DNA from: Clostridium aceticum | GTDB lineage: Bacteria; Bacillota; Clostridia; Peptostreptococcales; Natronincolaceae | Direction: 5' to 3' | Assembly (NCBI RefSeq): GCF_001042715.1 | Contig: NZ_CP009687.1 | Coordinates: 1,665,418 to 1,729,417 of the forward strand | Length of the DNA: 64,000 bases | Shown here: piece by piece, positions 51,288 through 60,645 of the stretch | How positions within the stretch are numbered: position 1 is the stretch's first letter | Layout: the number at the start of each line of letters is the position of its first letter | Notes under the pieces: model-generated | Told to the model about the DNA's origin: nothing | Database searches by the model: none | The model's input: only the letters and a program-made list of their open reading frames with translations | Made by a program: the position numbers and the translations under genes

Positions 51288-53126
51288 ATGAATAAAGTTG
51301 AAATTCATGATTTACTATATAAAGTAGAAAAGCCTGCTAGATATCTAGGAAATGAATTAAATAGTATACATAAAACAATTACAGAAGAAACCATACGCTA
51401 TGCTTTTTGTTTTCCTGACATATATGAAGTGGGCATGAGTCACTTAGGAATGCAGATTTTATATCACTTAATAAATACTGTAGAAGATGTTTATTGCGAG
51501 AGGGTCTTTACTCCAGCACTAGATATGGAGAAAGAAATGAGAAAGATGAATATTCCGCTATTTGCTCTAGAGAGCCGGCAATCAATAAATAATTTTGATT
51601 TCGTGGGTTTTACTTTACAATATGAGTTGAGCTATAGTAATATTTTAAATATGCTTGATTTAGCAAGAATACCAATATATAGTAAAGACAGAGGGGAAGA
51701 ACATCCTATTGTTTTGCTAGGAGGCCCCTGTGCTTATAATCCGGAACCTATCGCCGATTTTGCTGATATCATTGTTTTAGGAGAGGCAGAAGAAGTACAA
51801 TTAGAATTGATAGCGTTATATCGAACCTTTAAAAAAGGTAAATATATAAAAGAGGAATTTTTGAAAGAAGCTTCTAAGATACCAGGTATCTATGTTCCTA
51901 GCTTATATGAAGTTAAGTATCATGATGATGGAAGAATTCACTCCTTTATGCCTAAAATAGAAGGTATTCCTTCTAAAATTAAGAAAAGAATTATAAAAAA
52001 TTTAGACGATGTATTTTATCCAGAAAAATTAATCGTTCCTTATCTAAATGTAGTCCATGACCGAGTTGCATTAGAAATTTTTAGAGGTTGTACAAGAGGC
52101 TGTAGATTTTGTCAGGCAGGAATGATTTATAGACCTGTTCGTGAAAAATCTATAGACAGATTATCTACTTTAGCCGAAAGTTTACTGGCATCTACAGGAT
52201 ACGAAGAAATCTCTTTAGCATCCTTAAGTACCAGTGACTATTCAAGTCTAAATGATTTTGTAACCCATCTTATTGATAAATATAGTAAAGATAAAATCGG
52301 GATATCTTTACCATCTTTGCGGTTAGATAATTTTTCTTTAGAATTGGTAAAGGAAATACAAAAAGTAAGAAAGACAGGACTAACATTTGCACCTGAGGCC
52401 GGCAGTCAAAGACTAAGGGATGTTATTAATAAAGGATTGACGGAAGAAGATTTAATCAATGCAAGTCAAAAGGCTTTTGAATCTGGGTGGAGTAATGTAA
52501 AGCTCTATTTTATGTTAGGGTTGCCTACGGAGACTTTAGAGGATGTAACCGGCATTAAGGAGCTTGCTTTTAAGGTAATTGATCTATACTACGCTATTCC
52601 TAAAGAACAAAGAGCAAAAGGGTTAAATGTTACTATCAGTACTTCCACCTTTGTTCCAAAGCCATTTACACCTTTTCAGTGGGTGCCTCAAATTACCTTA
52701 GAAGAAATAGATGAAAGACAGCAATTTTTAAAGCAGCAGTTAAATAGAAAAAGCATTACCTACAACTATCATGATGCAAAAACCAGCTTTTTAGAAGCTG
52801 TATTTGCTAGAGGAGATCGAAGATTATCAAAAGTTTTAGCCTTGGCTGTTGAGGAAGGCTGTAAATTTGATGGATGGATGGAACACTTTGATTTTGATAA
52901 ATGGATGGGAGTCTTTGAAAAGTTAGGAATAGACCCTAAGTTTTATGTCAATAGAAAAAGAGAATATGAAGAGATCCTACCTTGGGATCATATCGATGTT
53001 GGTATAAGTAAAGAATTTCTTATTCGAGAAAATGAAAAAGCTATAAAAGGTGAACTAACACAGGACTGTAGAACAAATTGCTCTGCCTGTGGTGTGAATC
53101 AAGGATTTATAGGAGGAATATGTTAA
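51288..53126 (+). CDS. B12-binding-type radical SAM protein (TIGR03960 family)
   Basis: A 612-residue enzyme: an N-terminal cobalamin-binding-like region (FCFPDIYEVGMSHLGMQILYHLIN..., GGPCAYNPEPIADF) and a radical SAM core with CTRGCRFCQAG (about residue 271). It ends in a small CxxxCxxC tail (CRTNCSACG). The family always pairs with the protein encoded next and usually precedes RNase G and rplU, suggesting a role in tRNA/rRNA or ribosome-related modification. The reaction is unknown. Confidence 0.9.
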   Translation: MNKVEIHDLLYKVEKPARYLGNELNSIHKTITEETIRYAFCFPDIYEVGMSHLGMQILYHLINTVEDVYCERVFTPALDMEKEMRKMNIPLFALESRQSINNFDFVGFTLQYELSYSNILNMLDLARIPIYSKDRGEEHPIVLLGGPCAYNPEPIADFADIIVLGEAEEVQLELIALYRTFKKGKYIKEEFLKEASKIPGIYVPSLYEVKYHDDGRIHSFMPKIEGIPSKIKKRIIKNLDDVFYPEKLIVPYLNVVHDRVALEIFRGCTRGCRFCQAGMIYRPVREKSIDRLSTLAESLLASTGYEEISLASLSTSDYSSLNDFVTHLIDKYSKDKIGISLPSLRLDNFSLELVKEIQKVRKTGLTFAPEAGSQRLRDVINKGLTEEDLINASQKAFESGWSNVKLYFMLGLPTETLEDVTGIKELAFKVIDLYYAIPKEQRAKGLNVTISTSTFVPKPFTPFQWVPQITLEEIDERQQFLKQQLNRKSITYNYHDAKTSFLEAVFARGDRRLSKVLALAVEEGCKFDGWMEHFDFDKWMGVFEKLGIDPKFYVNRKREYEEILPWDHIDVGISKEFLIRENEKAIKGELTQDCRTNCSACGVNQGFIGGIC

Positions 53127-53864
53127 ATGTATAGAATAAGGTCAAGATTTTACAAGAAAGAGGACATGATTTTTATCTCACACTTGGACTTAGTACGTCT
53201 TTTCGAGAGGGCCTTTAGAAGAGGAAATATTCCTATCTCCTATACGCAGGGCTATAATCCCCATCCCATCATGGCTTTTGCAACTGCATTAGGTGTGGGG
53301 GTATCTAGCGAAGGAGAATATATAGATATAGAAGTAGAAGAAAAATTAGATATAGAAGATTTTATGGACAGGTTAAATCATGTTTTACCACAGGGACTAG
53401 CTATAGTTGAAAGCAAATATATTTCTCGAAGTGAAAGTTCGCTAATGTCTGTTATTCAGTATTCTACCTATATCGCAAGGGTTGTCCTTGATGAAGAGGT
53501 TTGTAGTGAGGCATTACAAGAAAAATTAAAAACTTTTTTAAACTTAGAAGAAATTATAGAGATAAAAGAAAAAAAGAAAAAAGGTAATTATAAAAAATCT
53601 AATAGAAAACAGGTACAGGAAATTAATATTCGACCTTACATACAAGAAATGCAAATACATACAACCGAAGAAAAGGAAATAATATTTAAAATGATGTTGG
53701 CTGCTGGTAGCAGTGGGAATTTAAAACCTGAAATCGCAGTGAAAAAATTTGGAGAAATAGCTGAATTGCAGATGGACTTTGATAAAATAAGAGTGCACAG
53801 ATTAGAATTATTAACACAAATACAACCACAGTACTTGACACCTTTAGATACGATAGAATCTTAA
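53127..53864 (+). CDS. Radical SAM-associated protein (TIGR03936/DUF2344)
   Basis: A 245-residue partner of the preceding radical SAM enzyme; its ATG directly follows that gene's stop codon. The start YRIRSRFYKKEDMIFISHLDLVRLFERAFRRGNIPISYTQGYNPHP is diagnostic of the family. A basic segment (KEKKKKGNYKKSNRK, about residues 150-165) may bind RNA. Confidence 0.88.
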   Translation: MYRIRSRFYKKEDMIFISHLDLVRLFERAFRRGNIPISYTQGYNPHPIMAFATALGVGVSSEGEYIDIEVEEKLDIEDFMDRLNHVLPQGLAIVESKYISRSESSLMSVIQYSTYIARVVLDEEVCSEALQEKLKTFLNLEEIIEIKEKKKKGNYKKSNRKQVQEINIRPYIQEMQIHTTEEKEIIFKMMLAAGSSGNLKPEIAVKKFGEIAELQMDFDKIRVHRLELLTQIQPQYLTPLDTIES

Positions 53865-54009
53865 TATTGTATTATTGTCCATAGTAGCAGGAGAAAAACC
53901 ATAGAAGTGAAGCTTTTTAAATAAATTTTTATTAAAAGACTTGTTTTATGGGTGAAAAAATAACTAAAAACACAAAAAAATTAGTTACATATAATTGGGA
54001 GTTGGTGGC

Positions 54010-55512
54010 ATGAATCAAATTATTGTGGATACGACGATCAATGAAACTAGACTAGCGTTAATAGAAAATAATGAATTAGTTGAGCTGTATATTGAGAGAA
54101 AAAATAATAAAAGAATTGTAGGAAATATTTATAAGGGCAGGGTGACCAATGTATTGCCGGGGATGCAGGCAGCTTTTGTGGATATCGGTTTAGAAAAAAA
54201 CAGCTTCCTCTATGTTAAGGATGCAGTACCCCAAGAATATCAATATGAAGAAAATGAAACCTTTCAAAATGTAGCTATAAAAGACCTAATAAAAGCAGGT
54301 CAAGAAATCATTGTTCAAGTTACTAAAGAACCCATTGGTTCTAAAGGGGCTAGAGTTACTACCCATATTACCCTGCCTGGAAGATATTTAGTATTGATGC
54401 CTTATACCGATTATTTAGGTATATCAAGAAGAATTACAAGTGAAGAGGAAAGAAATCGATTAAAAAAAGCTGTTGAAGAAGTAAAACCTCAAAACATGGG
54501 TGTTATTGTCAGGACAGTAGCGGAAGGTAAGGATAAAGAGGCTTTTAATGACGATATAAAGTTTTTGCTGAAGCTCTGGCAGAAAATCGAGAAAGAAAAA
54601 AAGCTAGGATTTGCTCCAAGAATGATCTATAAGGATTTTGACTTGGTGGATCGAACCATTAGAGATATCTTTAGTGTAAATATTGATGAATTTATTATGA
54701 ACAATACAGAAGACTATAAAGGAGCGTTAGAACTAGTAGATTTGATTTCACCAGCATTAAAGGAAAGACTAGAGCTCTATGATGAAGAGTTAGAAATTTT
54801 TCAATACTATAATATAGAGACCCAGTTTAAGAATAGCATTTTGAGAAAAATATGGCTAAAAAGTGGGGGCTATATTGTTATTGATTCTACAGAAGCTTTA
54901 ACAGTGATCGATGTTAATACGGGAAAGTACGTAGGAAGTATCGATCTAGAGGACACTGTTTTTAAAACAAACCTTGAAGCTGCTCAAGAAATTGCCAAAC
55001 AACTAAGGCTAAGGGATATAGGAGGTATCATCATTGTAGACTTTATTGATATGACCAACGAAAATTATGTAGAGCGGGTACTTCAGGTTCTAGAACAATC
55101 ATTAAACAAAGATCGTACTAAGACCAAAATCCTAGGAATGACATCTCTTGGGTTAGTAGAAATTACAAGAAAAAAGGTAAGACAGCGACTAGAGTCATTA
55201 TTATTAAAACAATGTCCCTGTTGCGAAGGTACTGGCAGTGTATTAAACGAAGAGGTCTTACTGTTTAGAATAGAAAAAGAAGTAAAGCGAACAAAAAAAC
55301 ATACAAATGCCGAAGCCATTGTTTTTGAAGTGAATACTGATGTATATGATGGGCTTTTCAAAGATAAGTTAATTATTAAAGAACTAGAAGAAGAATATGA
55401 TATGAGAATATGGATTTTGCCAAAGAAGGATGCTCATTTTAACGACCTAAATGTTAAGGCCCGGGGAAAAACAGAAGTGATGGAAAAATTAGTAAAAGAA
55501 CTTCAAACATAG
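54010..55512 (+). CDS. rng: Ribonuclease G/E family
   Basis: An endoribonuclease of about 500 residues with an S1 domain (GNIYKGRVTNVLPGMQAAFVDIGLEKNSFLY, about 38-70), the catalytic Asp motifs TVIDVNTGKY and IIIVDFIDM (about residues 300 and 345) and the Zn-link CPCCEGTG (about 400). It lacks the long RNase E scaffold tail, so it is the RNase G type. The ATG at 54010 opens the canonical MNQIIVDTTINETRLALIEN; the TTG at 53995 is less likely. Confidence 0.93.
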   Translation: MNQIIVDTTINETRLALIENNELVELYIERKNNKRIVGNIYKGRVTNVLPGMQAAFVDIGLEKNSFLYVKDAVPQEYQYEENETFQNVAIKDLIKAGQEIIVQVTKEPIGSKGARVTTHITLPGRYLVLMPYTDYLGISRRITSEEERNRLKKAVEEVKPQNMGVIVRTVAEGKDKEAFNDDIKFLLKLWQKIEKEKKLGFAPRMIYKDFDLVDRTIRDIFSVNIDEFIMNNTEDYKGALELVDLISPALKERLELYDEELEIFQYYNIETQFKNSILRKIWLKSGGYIVIDSTEALTVIDVNTGKYVGSIDLEDTVFKTNLEAAQEIAKQLRLRDIGGIIIVDFIDMTNENYVERVLQVLEQSLNKDRTKTKILGMTSLGLVEITRKKVRQRLESLLLKQCPCCEGTGSVLNEEVLLFRIEKEVKRTKKHTNAEAIVFEVNTDVYDGLFKDKLIIKELEEEYDMRIWILPKKDAHFNDLNVKARGKTEVMEKLVKELQT

Positions 55513-55515
55513 TCC

Positions 55516-55544
55516 TTGACATAAATAACCCTCTATGATATTAT
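55516..55544 (+). promoter_or_regulatory. Consensus promoter of the rplU operon
   Basis: TTGACA (55516-55521), a 17-base spacer and TATTAT (55539-55544), starting just after the RNase G stop codon and just before the L21 leader. Confidence 0.85.
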
Positions 55545-55550
55545 ATATAT

Positions 55551-55612
55551 CTGTAGGTAGCCGCACGGATCGGGTTTAAAACGATGTTACCTAGTATTCG
55601 GCGAGACTGGTT
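55551..55612 (+). ncRNA. Ribosomal protein L21 leader
   Basis: CTGTAGGTAGCCGCACGGAT at 55551 and the later GGCGAGACTGG match the conserved L21 leader of Firmicutes, a cis-acting mRNA structure thought to let L21 regulate its own operon. It lies between the rplU promoter and its ribosome binding site (GAGGAGGTG). Confidence 0.8.
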
Positions 55613-55627
55613 TGAGGAGGTGTAAGT

Positions 55628-55939
55628 ATGTACGCAATTATTGAGACAGGTGGAAAGCAATACAGAGTACAAGAAGGCGATACATTGTTTGTTGAGAAAT
55701 TAGATGCAACTGAAGGCGATGTAGTAACCATTGAAAATGTATTAGCTGTATCTAAAGAAGGCAATTTAACTGTTGGTAATCCAGTAGTTAGTGGCGCTAA
55801 AGTTGAGGCTAAGGTTGTTGAGCAAGGTAAAGGTAAAAAAATCATTATCTTCAAATACAAGCCAAAGAAAGACTTTAGAAAGAAACAAGGACATAGACAA
55901 CCGTATACAAAGTTAATGATCGAAAAAATTAATGCGTAG
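55628..55939 (+). CDS. rplU: 50S ribosomal protein L21
   Basis: A 103-residue protein of standard L21 length: [18 protein letters not shown] at the start and KFKPKK-like [26 protein letters not shown] at the end, the rRNA-binding region. First gene of rplU-prp-rpmA. Confidence 0.98.
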   Translation: MYAIIETGGKQYRVQEGDTLFVEKLDATEGDVVTIENVLAVSKEGNLTVGNPVVSGAKVEAKVVEQGKGKKIIIFKYKPKKDFRKKQGHRQPYTKLMIEKINA

Positions 55940-55951
55940 GCTGTGTAACAT

Positions 55952-56284
55952 ATGATTACAATAGACATTGTGCGCAATAAAAACAATGAAATTATTGGTT
56001 TTACTACTTCAGGACATGCTTATGCAGATGAGCCTGGGAGAGATATTGTTTGTGCTGCTGTTTCTATGTTAACCCAAACAATAGTATTGGGGTTATATGA
56101 GGTACTAGAGGTGAAGGCAGCCTATAGCATAAAGCATGGTTACTTAACCTGTAGCATCCCTGAAGATATTTCAAGGGAAAAAAGACAGCAAGTTAACATA
56201 TTATTTGAAACTATGGTAGTAGGGCTAAAAAATATTCAGGAAAATTATTGTCAATATATAGATCTTCATGACAAGGAGGTGTAA
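55952..56284 (+). CDS. prp: Ribosomal-processing cysteine protease Prp
   Basis: A 110-residue protease that removes the N-terminal extension of L27. The catalytic pair is present: His in TSGHAYADEPGRD (about residue 22) and Cys in IVCAAVSML (about 34). It sits between the L21 and L27 genes, as in Firmicutes. The L27 encoded next has the matching cleavage motif. Confidence 0.94.
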   Translation: MITIDIVRNKNNEIIGFTTSGHAYADEPGRDIVCAAVSMLTQTIVLGLYEVLEVKAAYSIKHGYLTCSIPEDISREKRQQVNILFETMVVGLKNIQENYCQYIDLHDKEV

Positions 56285-56287
56285 GTC

Positions 56288-56569
56288 ATGTTTAGAATTG
56301 ATCTTCAATTATTCGCTAGTAAAAAAGGGGTAGGTAGCTCCAAAAACGGTAGAGACAGTATCGCTAAAAGACTAGGAGTAAAAAGAGCTGACGGACAGTT
56401 TGTAACTGCTGGAAACATCTTAGTAAGACAAAGAGGTACAAAAATTCATCCAGGTACAAATGTAGGTAAAGGTTCAGATGATACACTTTTTGCTTTAATA
56501 GACGGTGTTGTTAAGTTTGAAAGAAAAGGAAAAAATAAAAAACAAGTCAGTATTCATGCTGCTAACTAG
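56288..56569 (+). CDS. rpmA: 50S ribosomal protein L27 with Prp-cleaved extension
   Basis: A 93-residue L27. The protein opens [18 protein letters not shown]; Firmicute Prp cuts after the LQLFA motif to expose the mature SKKG-type N-terminus that reaches the peptidyl transferase centre. The core NGRDS...[10 protein letters not shown] and [14 protein letters not shown] follow. An uncleavable form would block ribosome function, which explains linkage with prp. Confidence 0.97.
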   Translation: MFRIDLQLFASKKGVGSSKNGRDSIAKRLGVKRADGQFVTAGNILVRQRGTKIHPGTNVGKGSDDTLFALIDGVVKFERKGKNKKQVSIHAAN

Positions 56570-56575
56570 TTTATT

Positions 56576-56600
56576 AAACCGCCGAATCACGGCGGTTTTT
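56576..56600 (+). terminator. Intrinsic terminator of rplU-prp-rpmA
   Basis: AAACCGCCG and CGGCGGTTT, with a 5-base AATCA loop region, followed by TT: a compact GC stem with a T-run. Confidence 0.92.
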
Positions 56601-56697
56601 AGTTTAATTTTTATATTTTATTGCAATAATATAAATATAGATGTGTAACTAAGAATTAAAGAAAAAAAACACACTTATGAAGACATATCTAGGACAG

Positions 56698-56725
56698 TTG
56701 ACAGAAACTTTTTTGTTGATATAAT
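56698..56725 (+). promoter_or_regulatory. Consensus promoter of obgE
   Basis: TTGACA (56698-56703), a 16-base spacer and TATAAT (56720-56725). ObgE translation begins 82 bases after the -10 box. Confidence 0.85.
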
Positions 56726-56807
56726 AAAATTAGCAAATTTACATAAAAATATAGAAAATAGCAAAATAAAATATTATAATTTTAATATAATAAGGGTGAA
56801 AATAAAT

Positions 56808-58091
56808 ATGTTTATAGATAAAGCAAAAATCCATTTAAAAGCTGGTAAAGGCGGTGATGGCGCTGTTGCCTTTAGACGAGAAATCTATGTTCCTGCTGGA
56901 GGACCATCAGGAGGAGATGGAGGCAAGGGCGGTGACATCATATTTGAAGTAGATGAAGGCATGCGTACGCTGATGGACTTTAGATATAAAAAGCATTACG
57001 TAGCCAACAATGGAGAAGACGGTAAAAACAAAAATATGTATGGGAAAGATGCAGAAAACTTGATATTAAAAGTCCCTCCAGGAACGATTATCAAAGATGA
57101 AAACACTGGAGCTGTTATTGCTGACCTAGTAGAGGGTGGAGAGAAAAAAATTATTGCACGTGGTGGTAAGGGAGGAAAAGGAAATATTCATTTCAAGACC
57201 GCTACGAGACAAGCTCCACGATTTGCTATTGCAGGAGAGCATGGTGACGAGCTCACTGTAATCTTAGAATTGAAAATGATTGCTGATGTTGGATTAATAG
57301 GATTTCCTAATGTAGGTAAATCTACTATTCTCTCTGTAGTTACCAGTGCAAGTCCTAAAGTAGCAGACTACCATTTTACTACATTAACACCTAATTTAGG
57401 GGTAGTAAAAACAAAGTATGGAGATAGTTTCGTTTTAGCAGATATACCTGGACTTATTGAAGGAGCTCATGAGGGCGTTGGATTAGGCCATGAATTTCTT
57501 AGACATGTTGAGAGAACAAAACTGCTTATTCATATCATAGATATTGCCTCTGTAGAGGGTAGAGATCCTTTAGAAGATTTTGATAAGATTAATGAAGAAC
57601 TAAAGTTATATAGTATGAAGTTAGCAAATAAACCCCAAATTGTAGCTGCCAACAAAATGGATATTCCTGAAGCAGAGGAAAACCTTAAAAGATTAAGAGA
57701 AAAATTAACCCCTATGGAAATAGAAGTATTCCCAGTGTCTGCTGCTACAAACAAAGGACTAGAGGAATTATTCATTTATGTGTCCAAAAAACTTAAAGAA
57801 GTAGAAGAAAGTTATATAGAAGATATCGTGGTAGAAGAGGAAAAAGTATACCAATATCAAAAAGATGATAAATATCAATTTACAGTTGGTAAAGAAGATG
57901 ATATCTTTATAATTGGAGGAAAATTTGTAGAGCGATTAGTGAACTCTATAAATTTTGACGATATGGATTCATTAAGCTACTTTCATAAAGTTTTAAGAAA
58001 GCGGGGAATTATCGATGAGTTAAAAGCAATGGGCATTCAGAATGGAGATACTGTAAAAATTGAGGACATTGAATTTGAGTACTATGATTAA
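56808..58091 (+). CDS. obgE: GTPase ObgE/CgtA
   Basis: An essential ribosome-assembly and stress GTPase. The 427-residue protein has the glycine-rich Obg domain (AGKGGDGAVAFRRE, GGPSGGDGGKGGDI; residues 1-158), the G domain (GFPNVGKST, DIPGLIEGAHEG, NKMD) and a C-terminal OCT domain (about 345-427). The ATG at 56808 after AAGGGTG gives the canonical MFIDKAKIHLKAG start; a GTG at 56796 lies within the ribosome binding site. Confidence 0.97.
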   Translation: MFIDKAKIHLKAGKGGDGAVAFRREIYVPAGGPSGGDGGKGGDIIFEVDEGMRTLMDFRYKKHYVANNGEDGKNKNMYGKDAENLILKVPPGTIIKDENTGAVIADLVEGGEKKIIARGGKGGKGNIHFKTATRQAPRFAIAGEHGDELTVILELKMIADVGLIGFPNVGKSTILSVVTSASPKVADYHFTTLTPNLGVVKTKYGDSFVLADIPGLIEGAHEGVGLGHEFLRHVERTKLLIHIIDIASVEGRDPLEDFDKINEELKLYSMKLANKPQIVAANKMDIPEAEENLKRLREKLTPMEIEVFPVSAATNKGLEELFIYVSKKLKEVEESYIEDIVVEEEKVYQYQKDDKYQFTVGKEDDIFIIGGKFVERLVNSINFDDMDSLSYFHKVLRKRGIIDELKAMGIQNGDTVKIEDIEFEYYD

Positions 58092-58114
58092 GAGATGGGG
58101 GTTTACAGGTAAAA

Positions 58115-58297
58115 ATGAATTGCATACATTGTGAAAATTGCAAACTGAGTACTAAGACTTATTATTGTTTTGCTAAAAATGATTTTGTTATTCCTACAGA
58201 GTCTACAACAATGGAAAAAGTAAGAAGTGGATGGAAAAAAGGGGAAAAAGAATATGAAATCCACAGAAGAAAAATAAGAAAAGAAGTAGAAATATAG
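58115..58297 (+). CDS. Small cysteine-rich protein, unknown
   Basis: A 60-residue protein between obgE and yhbY. The N-terminus has CIHCENC and a further Cys at residue 18, with a possible fourth zinc ligand being His5. The C-terminal half is very basic (GWKKGEKEYEIHRRKIRKE). This suggests a small zinc-binding, RNA-binding protein. The spacing on both sides (about 20 bases) makes co-transcription with obgE and yhbY likely. No family is recognised. Confidence 0.65.
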   Translation: MNCIHCENCKLSTKTYYCFAKNDFVIPTESTTMEKVRSGWKKGEKEYEIHRRKIRKEVEI

Positions 58298-58315
58298 AAA
58301 AAAAGGAGTAGATCC

Positions 58316-58612
58316 ATGTTAACAGGTAAGCAAAGATCCTATCTAAAAGGAATGGCTCATGACATAAAACCAATAACCCAGATTGGCAAATATGGGATTA
58401 GTGATAGTTTTTTAACACAGTTAGATGATGCTTTAGAAGTTAGAGAAATTGTTAAAGTGAATATTTTAGAAAGTAGTCTATTAGATACTAAGGAAACAGC
58501 TAATGAGGTGGCAAAAACCCTAGAAGCTGAGTTTGTTCAGGCAATTGGAAACAAGTTTACTATCTATAGGCCTTCAAAAAATAATCCTAAAATACAACTA
58601 CCCAAAAGCTAA
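58316..58612 (+). CDS. yhbY: YhbY family RNA-binding protein (CRM domain)
   Basis: A 98-residue CRM-domain protein associated with large-subunit assembly. It has LTGKQRSYLKGMAHDIKPITQIGKYGISDSF and the EIVKVNIL strand; the GxxG-type loop (GKYG) contacts RNA. It starts at an ATG after AAAAGGAG and ends at a perfect terminator. Confidence 0.93.
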   Translation: MLTGKQRSYLKGMAHDIKPITQIGKYGISDSFLTQLDDALEVREIVKVNILESSLLDTKETANEVAKTLEAEFVQAIGNKFTIYRPSKNNPKIQLPKS

Positions 58613-58631
58613 TGCTTAAGCATTAGCTTTT
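58604..58631 (+). terminator. Intrinsic terminator after yhbY
   Basis: AAAAGCTAATGC (58604-58615), loop TTAA, GCATTAGCTTTT (58620-58631): a perfect 12-bp stem. The stem includes the yhbY stop codon. Confidence 0.88.
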
Positions 58632-58693
58632 ATAACATCACTGTCAATAGTGAATAGATGTGATATGTAAAAAATTATAAAGGAGTCGATTAT

Positions 58694-59770
58694 ATGCAAT
58701 TACCATTTTTAAAAATAGGTGATTTGGTGGCAAGTGTACCTATTATTCAAGGGGGTATGGGAATAGGCGTTTCTTTATCAAAATTAGCTTCAGCGGTAGC
58801 CAATGAAGGTGGGATTGGAACAATATCTGGTGTACAAATAGGATTTAGAGAACCTGATTTTGAAACCAATACAAATGCTGCTAATATAAGAGGGTTGAAA
58901 AAAGAGATTAAAAAGGCAAGAGAATTAAGTCCAAATGGTATTTTAGGTGTTAATATCATGGTTGCTATTAATAACTATAAAGACATGGTTACAGCCGCAG
59001 TGGAGGAAAAAGTCAATCTTATTGTTTCAGGAGCAGGTCTACCTACAGAATTACCTGGGATGACTAAGGAATCTAAAACCAAAATTGCACCCATTGTATC
59101 TTCTGGAAAGGCTGCTGCTATTATTGCAAAGATGTGGGATCGTAAATATGATTATGCCCCTGATATGGTGATCGTAGAGGGCCCAGAGGCTGGCGGTCAT
59201 CTAGGTTTTTCTTTGGAACAACTAACAGAAGAAACAAAACCTAAGCTGGTAGACCTTGTAAAGGATGTTATTCAAGCAATAAAGCCTTTTGAAGATAAAT
59301 ATAACAAAACCATACCTGTAATCGCTGCTGGTGGTATCTACAACGGAAGTGATATTGCTGAATATCTCAAGGCAGGAGCCGCTGGGGTACAAATGGCAAC
59401 CAGATTTGTAGCGACAGAGGAATGTGACGCTGACATAAAATATAAAGAAGCTTATATCAACGCAAAACAACAAGATATTCAATTAGTAAAAAGTCCAGCT
59501 GGCCTACCAGGAAGAGCTATAGGAAATGCTTTTGTAAAGAAGACAGAAGCAGGAAAACAACCAGTACAAAGATGTTATGATTGCTTAAAAACCTGTGAAC
59601 CAGCCACTACTCCCTATTGTATTTCTCAAGCCCTCATTGAAGCAGTAAAGGGAAATATAGAAAATGGACTTATATTTGTAGGCAGTAGTGCACATAAATT
59701 AGATAAGATAACAACTGTAAAAGAGCTTATCAGTGAACTGATTCATGAGACGAAGCTAGCTTTAGAATAA
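58694..59770 (+). CDS. Nitronate monooxygenase/FabK-like flavoprotein
   Basis: A 358-residue TIM-barrel FMN enzyme: VPIIQGGMGIGVSLSKLASAVANEGGIG at the start, LGVNIMVAINNY, the conserved GPEAGGHLG, and PVIAAGGIYNGSDIAEYLKAGAAGVQMATRF. These bind FMN phosphate. A cysteine-rich C-terminus (CYDCLKTCEPATTPYC, about 295-310) is common in the clostridial subgroup. It may be a nitronate oxidase or an enoyl-ACP reductase relative. Absence of fatty-acid genes nearby favours the former, but the substrate is unproven. Confidence 0.85.
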   Translation: MQLPFLKIGDLVASVPIIQGGMGIGVSLSKLASAVANEGGIGTISGVQIGFREPDFETNTNAANIRGLKKEIKKARELSPNGILGVNIMVAINNYKDMVTAAVEEKVNLIVSGAGLPTELPGMTKESKTKIAPIVSSGKAAAIIAKMWDRKYDYAPDMVIVEGPEAGGHLGFSLEQLTEETKPKLVDLVKDVIQAIKPFEDKYNKTIPVIAAGGIYNGSDIAEYLKAGAAGVQMATRFVATEECDADIKYKEAYINAKQQDIQLVKSPAGLPGRAIGNAFVKKTEAGKQPVQRCYDCLKTCEPATTPYCISQALIEAVKGNIENGLIFVGSSAHKLDKITTVKELISELIHETKLALE

Positions 59771-59970
59771 TATATAAATCTATCTTTTCCCTGCAGTAAG
59801 CTTGAATTGCATTTATCCAAATGTCATATTTCCTTTTGCTTTGTTGGTCCATGAGGATATTTGGTATAAAGGATAAATGCATTAACTTTTTACATAAAGT
59901 AGTATGGTGTGAAAGTAATATTGTAATAATTGAACCAATAACCAAAGATAAAACTGAAAGGGGTGTATTG

Positions 59971-60588
59971 ATGCACAAGCCAAGTAAAAGGTATGGCATC
60001 ATGGGGGGGACCTTTGACCCTATCCATTTAGGTCATTTGTTTATTGCTGAAACAGCTTTAGATGAGTTAAGTTTAGATGAAGTTATCTTTATTCCTACAG
60101 GACTTCCCCCCCACAAAGACCAAGAAACTGTAACGGACTCACATCACAGACTGCTGATGACATCTATTGCTATTGATAGTAATAAAACCTTTAAATTATC
60201 CACAATCGAAATCGATAGAAAGGGACCTTCCTATACAATAGATACAATACAAAGCATTTTACAGAATCATAAAGAAGAGGTAGAAATATATTTTATTACT
60301 GGTACCGATACATTTATGGAAGTAGATACTTGGAAACACTATAAAGATGTATTGCAAATGATCAAAATTGTTGTAGCAACGAGACTAGGGTATAATGATA
60401 GGAGCTTTAATGAAAAAGTGGACTTATTTACTAAAAAATACAAAGCGGAGATTATAAAAGTTACGGTGCCTATTTTGGAGATTTCATCAAGTGATATTCG
60501 AGATCGCATAAAAGTAGGGAAAACCATTAAGTATTTAGTTCCTGAAGGCGTAGAAGAATATATAAAAAAAAATCAACTATATCAATAA
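59971..60588 (+). CDS. nadD: Nicotinate-nucleotide adenylyltransferase
   Basis: Joins nicotinate mononucleotide and ATP to deamido-NAD, which NadE then amidates. The 205-residue protein has GGTFDPIHLGHLFIAE (about residues 12-27), PTGLPPHKD, GTDTFMEVDTW and ISSSDIRDRI. The ATG at 59971 with GGGGTG upstream gives the canonical start; the longer frame from 59821 reads through intergenic sequence. It heads nadD-yqeK-LCP. Confidence 0.95.
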   Translation: MHKPSKRYGIMGGTFDPIHLGHLFIAETALDELSLDEVIFIPTGLPPHKDQETVTDSHHRLLMTSIAIDSNKTFKLSTIEIDRKGPSYTIDTIQSILQNHKEEVEIYFITGTDTFMEVDTWKHYKDVLQMIKIVVATRLGYNDRSFNEKVDLFTKKYKAEIIKVTVPILEISSSDIRDRIKVGKTIKYLVPEGVEEYIKKNQLYQ

Positions 60589-60645
60589 TTTTAAAATATA
60601 CTTTAATAATAGGTGTGAAAAATAAAGTATAGGAGCGTAGTATAT

